The notes under the pieces: model-generated
What the model was told of the DNA's origin: nothing
The model's database searches: none
What the model saw: the letters and a program-made list of their open reading frames with translations, nothing else
Source of the DNA: Burkholderia latens
GTDB taxonomy: Bacteria > Pseudomonadota > Gammaproteobacteria > Burkholderiales > Burkholderiaceae
Assembly: GCF_001718795.1 (NCBI RefSeq)
Contig: NZ_CP013438.1
Span: 930,001-994,000 of the forward strand
DNA length: 64,000 nt
Reading direction: 5' to 3'
Program-made: the position numbers and the translations under genes
In this document: positions 61,259 to 64,000 of the stretch, piece by piece
How positions within the stretch are numbered: the first letter of the stretch is position 1
How the letters are laid out: every line of letters begins with the position of its first letter

Positions 61259-62884
61259 GTGACGCAATTCGCCGATTCCACTTCCCGTTTCCCCGTCGCG
61301 TCGTACCACGACGTACGCGCGCGTCTGCTGGCTCGCGACGAAATCGCGCTGATCGACGTGCGCGAGGAGGATCCCTATGCGCAAGGCCATCCGCTGTGGG
61401 CCGCCAACTTCCCGCTGTCGAAGCTCGAGCTTGACGCGTGGACGCGCATTCCGCGCCGCGACACGCCGATCGTCGTGTTCGGCGAAGCCGGCGGCGAGGA
61501 TCTCGCGCCGCGCGCGGCCGACACGCTCGCGCGGCTCGGCTATAGCGACGTGCGGCTGCTCGACGGCGGCCTCGCGGGCTGGCGCGCCGCGGGCGGAGAG
61601 CTGTTCATCGACGTGAACGTGCCGAGCAAGTCGTTTGGCGAATGGGTGGAGGCCGAGCGCCATACGCCTTCGCTGTCCGCGCAGGAAGTGCAGGCGCTGA
61701 TCGACGCGAAGGCCGACGTGGTGATCGTCGACGCGCGCCGGTTCGACGAATATCAGACGATGAACATTCCCACGTCGACGAGCGTGCCGGGCGCGGAGCT
61801 TGTGCTGCGCGCGCGCGCGCTCGCACCGAATCCGGCCACGCAGATCGTCGTGAATTGCGCGGGCCGCACGCGCAGCATCATCGGCACGCAATCGTTGATC
61901 AACGCGGGGGTGCCGAATCCGGTCGCCGCGCTGCGCAACGGCACGATCGGCTGGACGCTCGCCGGGCAGACGCTCGAGCGCGGTGCCGCACGGCGTTTTC
62001 CGGTCGACATCGACCCCGCGCAACGCGACGACGCCCGCCGTGCGGCGCGCGCAGTGGCCGAGCGCGCGGGCGTACCGCGCATCGCGCTCGACGACCTCGC
62101 CACGCTCGACGAGCCGGGCCGCACGCTGTACCGCTTCGACGTGCGCACGCCGGAGGAATACGAGGCCGGCCATCTGCCGGGCTTCCTGAGCACGCCGGGC
62201 GGTCAGCTCGTGCAGGAGACCGACCATCACGCGGCCGTGCGCGGCGCGCGAATCGTGCTGGCCGACGACGACGGCGTGCGCGCGGACATGACCGCGTCGT
62301 GGCTCGCGCAGATGGGCTGGGACGTGCGCGTGGTCGAGCCGGCCGGCACCGCCGCGTTCACCGAGCGCGGCCAGCCGCCGCGCGACGTGCCGGCGCCGCC
62401 GCCGGTGACAGAGGTATCGCCGGCGACGCTCGCGGGCTGGTTGAAGGAAGCTGCGGCGGACGAGATCGCGATCGTCGACGTGACGGCCAGCGCGAACTAC
62501 GTGAAGCGTCATATTCCGGGCGCGTGGTTCGCCGTGCGCGCGCAGTTGCGCGACGCGCTCGCGGCGATCCCGCCGGCGAAGCGCTACGTATTCACGTGCG
62601 GCTCGAGTCTGCTCGCGCGCTTCGCCGCCGCGGACGCCCGTGCGTTGCTGCCGGCGTCAGCGTCGATCTCGGTGCTGACGGGCGGCACGGCCGCGTGGAT
62701 CGATGCCGGGTTGCCGCTGGAGCAGGGCGACACGCATCTGGCGTCACCGCGTATCGACCGCTACCGCCGGCCGTACGAAGGCACCGACAATGCCGCCGCC
62801 GCGATGCAGGCGTATCTCGACTGGGAATACGGGCTGGTGGACCAGCTCAAGCGCGACGGCACGCACCACTTCCGCGTGATCTGA
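61259..62884 (+). CDS. Rhodanese-homology protein with four tandem domains
   Basis: 541 aa. Four rhodanese domains at about 10-115, 135-235, 275-370 and 385-490. The active-site loop has Cys in domain 2 (Cys200, VNCAGRTRS) and domain 4 (Cys447, FTCGSSLLA), while domains 1 (FGEAGGED) and 3 (ADDDGVRAD) lack it and are probably structural. Transfers sulfane sulfur, for example from a persulfide to thiosulfate or sulfite acceptors. Start GTG 61259 (VTQFADST) was chosen at the domain start; the open frame runs 31 codons farther. Codirectional with the thiol dioxygenase gene. Confidence 0.9.
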   Translation: MTQFADSTSRFPVASYHDVRARLLARDEIALIDVREEDPYAQGHPLWAANFPLSKLELDAWTRIPRRDTPIVVFGEAGGEDLAPRAADTLARLGYSDVRLLDGGLAGWRAAGGELFIDVNVPSKSFGEWVEAERHTPSLSAQEVQALIDAKADVVIVDARRFDEYQTMNIPTSTSVPGAELVLRARALAPNPATQIVVNCAGRTRSIIGTQSLINAGVPNPVAALRNGTIGWTLAGQTLERGAARRFPVDIDPAQRDDARRAARAVAERAGVPRIALDDLATLDEPGRTLYRFDVRTPEEYEAGHLPGFLSTPGGQLVQETDHHAAVRGARIVLADDDGVRADMTASWLAQMGWDVRVVEPAGTAAFTERGQPPRDVPAPPPVTEVSPATLAGWLKEAAADEIAIVDVTASANYVKRHIPGAWFAVRAQLRDALAAIPPAKRYVFTCGSSLLARFAAADARALLPASASISVLTGGTAAWIDAGLPLEQGDTHLASPRIDRYRRPYEGTDNAAAAMQAYLDWEYGLVDQLKRDGTHHFRVI

Positions 62885-62939
62885 CGGGCCCGGCGCGCCG
62901 CGACATGCGCGGCGCGCCGGCTGCCGCGCGTTCGGGGCG

Positions 62940-64000
62940 CTAGCGCTTGAACGTATCGACGGCCGTGCGGCCCACGGCCGGATCGTCGGTGAAGAAGCCG
63001 TCGATGCCCGCGCGCAGGTAAGCCTGGATCTCGCGCACCGAGCCGGCGGTATTGCGGGTGGCCGGCGTGCCGCCGTCCTTCAGCGAGGCGGGCAGGAAGT
63101 TGTTCTCCGGCCGGAACGTATACGGATGCACGAGGAGTCCGGCTTCGTGCGCGTAGCGCACGTACGGCGTCGGCTGCTGCAGCGTGCCGTCCGCGGACAC
63201 CGCGATGATTGACGTCTTGTACGGGCCGACGCCGTTTGCATAGGACGCAATCTCGCGCATTCCGTCACGCGTCGACAGGTCGCCATAGGTGCGCTTGTCG
63301 TTCGCCTTCACGAAGTCGTACGGCCGCTGGCCGGCTTCGTCCATCAACTGCACGAGCTTCCAGTTCGGCTGGCTCGACCGGATCCGGTTGCGAATCGTCT
63401 TCAGGTTCGCGACCTCGAACGACTGGATGTAGACCGTCGCCGTGCGCGCGGTGTATGGATCCTTCAGCAACGCGTCGACGAGACGGTCCTCGAGCGGCAG
63501 GCCGATCGACTGGAAATACGTCGGGTGCTTGGTTTCCGGATACAGATGGATCGTGCGGCCCGTTTGTTCGGACAACTGTTTCGCGAGCGCGACGATCTCG
63601 TCGAAAGTCGGGATCTCGAACCGATCGTTGTACGCGGTGTTCGCCGCGCGGATCTGCGGGATGCGCTCGCGTGCGCGCAGCGTCTTGAGCTCGGCCAGCG
63701 TGAAATCTTCGGTGAACCAGCCGGTCAGCTGCGTGCCGTCGATCGTTTTCGTCGCCTTGCGGCTCGCGAACTGCGGCAGCGTTGCGACGTCGGTCGTGCC
63801 CGAAATCTCGTTCTCGTGCCGCGCGACGAGCACGCCGTCGCGGGTCGCGACGAGGTCGGGCTCGATCACGTCGGCGCCGTCCTCGATCGCCTTGCGGTAC
63901 GACGCGAGCGTGTGCTCGGGGCGCAGCGCGCTGGCGCCGCGATGGCCGACGACCTGGACCTTCGCGGCGATCGGCTGGGCGAGATCGGCGGCCGCGATGT
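62940..64000 (-). CDS. glpQ: Glycerophosphodiester phosphodiesterase, periplasmic type (5' end outside window)
   Basis: Open frame runs off the right edge; the GTG at 63869 is internal. Visible residues include VGHRGASALRPEHTLASYRKAIEDGAD (metal-binding HRG and the catalytic His/Glu region), then DLVATRDGVLVARHENEISGTT, and a C-terminal GIDGFFTDDP. Hydrolyses glycerophosphodiesters to glycerol-3-phosphate and an alcohol. AAADLAQPIAAKVQ at the edge may be the tail of a signal peptide, which with size suggests the periplasmic GlpQ form, not UgpQ. Opposite strand to the rhodanese gene. Confidence 0.93.
   Translation of the reverse strand, partial: IAAADLAQPIAAKVQVVGHRGASALRPEHTLASYRKAIEDGADVIEPDLVATRDGVLVARHENEISGTTDVATLPQFASRKATKTIDGTQLTGWFTEDFTLAELKTLRARERIPQIRAANTAYNDRFEIPTFDEIVALAKQLSEQTGRTIHLYPETKHPTYFQSIGLPLEDRLVDALLKDPYTARTATVYIQSFEVANLKTIRNRIRSSQPNWKLVQLMDEAGQRPYDFVKANDKRTYGDLSTRDGMREIASYANGVGPYKTSIIAVSADGTLQQPTPYVRYAHEAGLLVHPYTFRPENNFLPASLKDGGTPATRNTAGSVREIQAYLRAGIDGFFTDDPAVGRTAVDTFKR

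Noticed and set aside
1..64000. CRISPR arrays, tRNA or rRNA genes, insertion sequences, prophage
   Set aside because: No regularly spaced repeats, no cloverleaf or rRNA sequence recognised, and no transposase or integrase genes.

Overview
The window is GC-rich, densely coded DNA of the kind seen in Burkholderia (most likely the B. cepacia complex). The protein set points to a secondary chromosome: exopolysaccharide functions, aromatic degradation, organosulfur uptake and a spare ftsI-type gene. The genus is inferred from gene content and codon bias; no rRNA, tRNA, phage, insertion sequence, origin or CRISPR array was seen.

Left part (1-18,275), a polysaccharide/biofilm region. It opens with a truncated double alpha/beta-hydrolase and a secreted GH99/71-like glycosidase. 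A GNAT-ManC operon (GDP-mannose supply) follows on the minus strand, then a VpsR-like sigma-54 activator. Next comes a tightly coupled minus-strand operon: carrier protein, acyl-CoA-dehydrogenase-like flavoprotein, class II aaRS-like amino acid:carrier protein ligase, DUF1839 protein and GH2 beta-mannosidase-like enzyme. Two Crp/Fnr-like regulators are divergent across a long AT-rich region. The second leads into a WcaJ/BceB-like undecaprenyl-phosphate sugar transferase and has a near-consensus sigma-54 promoter upstream. Together these suggest mannose-rich polysaccharide synthesis and trimming under RpoN plus Crp-type (possibly c-di-GMP) control, with an aminoacyl-carrier pathway of unknown product inside it.

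Middle (18,276-31,900), mixed housekeeping and metabolism: a DksA-like protein, alanine dehydrogenase, a three-subunit FAD/cytochrome c sugar or gluconate dehydrogenase behind a promoter with a perfect LacI-type operator, a Kef-type antiporter, a class B PBP paralogue, a small conserved protein with its own promoter and terminator, and an NAD-dependent reductase.

31,900-38,460: the homoprotocatechuate meta-cleavage pathway (hpaR divergent from hpaG1-G2-E-D-F-H-I), complete from ring cleavage to aldol cleavage but with no hydroxylase or transporter. An AT-rich stretch with an orphan lipoprotein gene follows, then an AraC regulator, a quinone oxidoreductase, a decayed excisionase/antitoxin-like gene and a porin.

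43,300-49,600: an iron/AEP-type ABC transporter divergent from a TctDE-like two-component system. 49,680-62,900: a MOSC protein and an organosulfur cluster (SsuA-like and second binding proteins, a membrane cytochrome c, ABC ATPase and permease, class II aldolase, LLM monooxygenase, SfnB/DszC-like flavoprotein, LysR regulator, thiol dioxygenase, four-domain rhodanese). The window ends inside a glycerophosphodiester phosphodiesterase gene.
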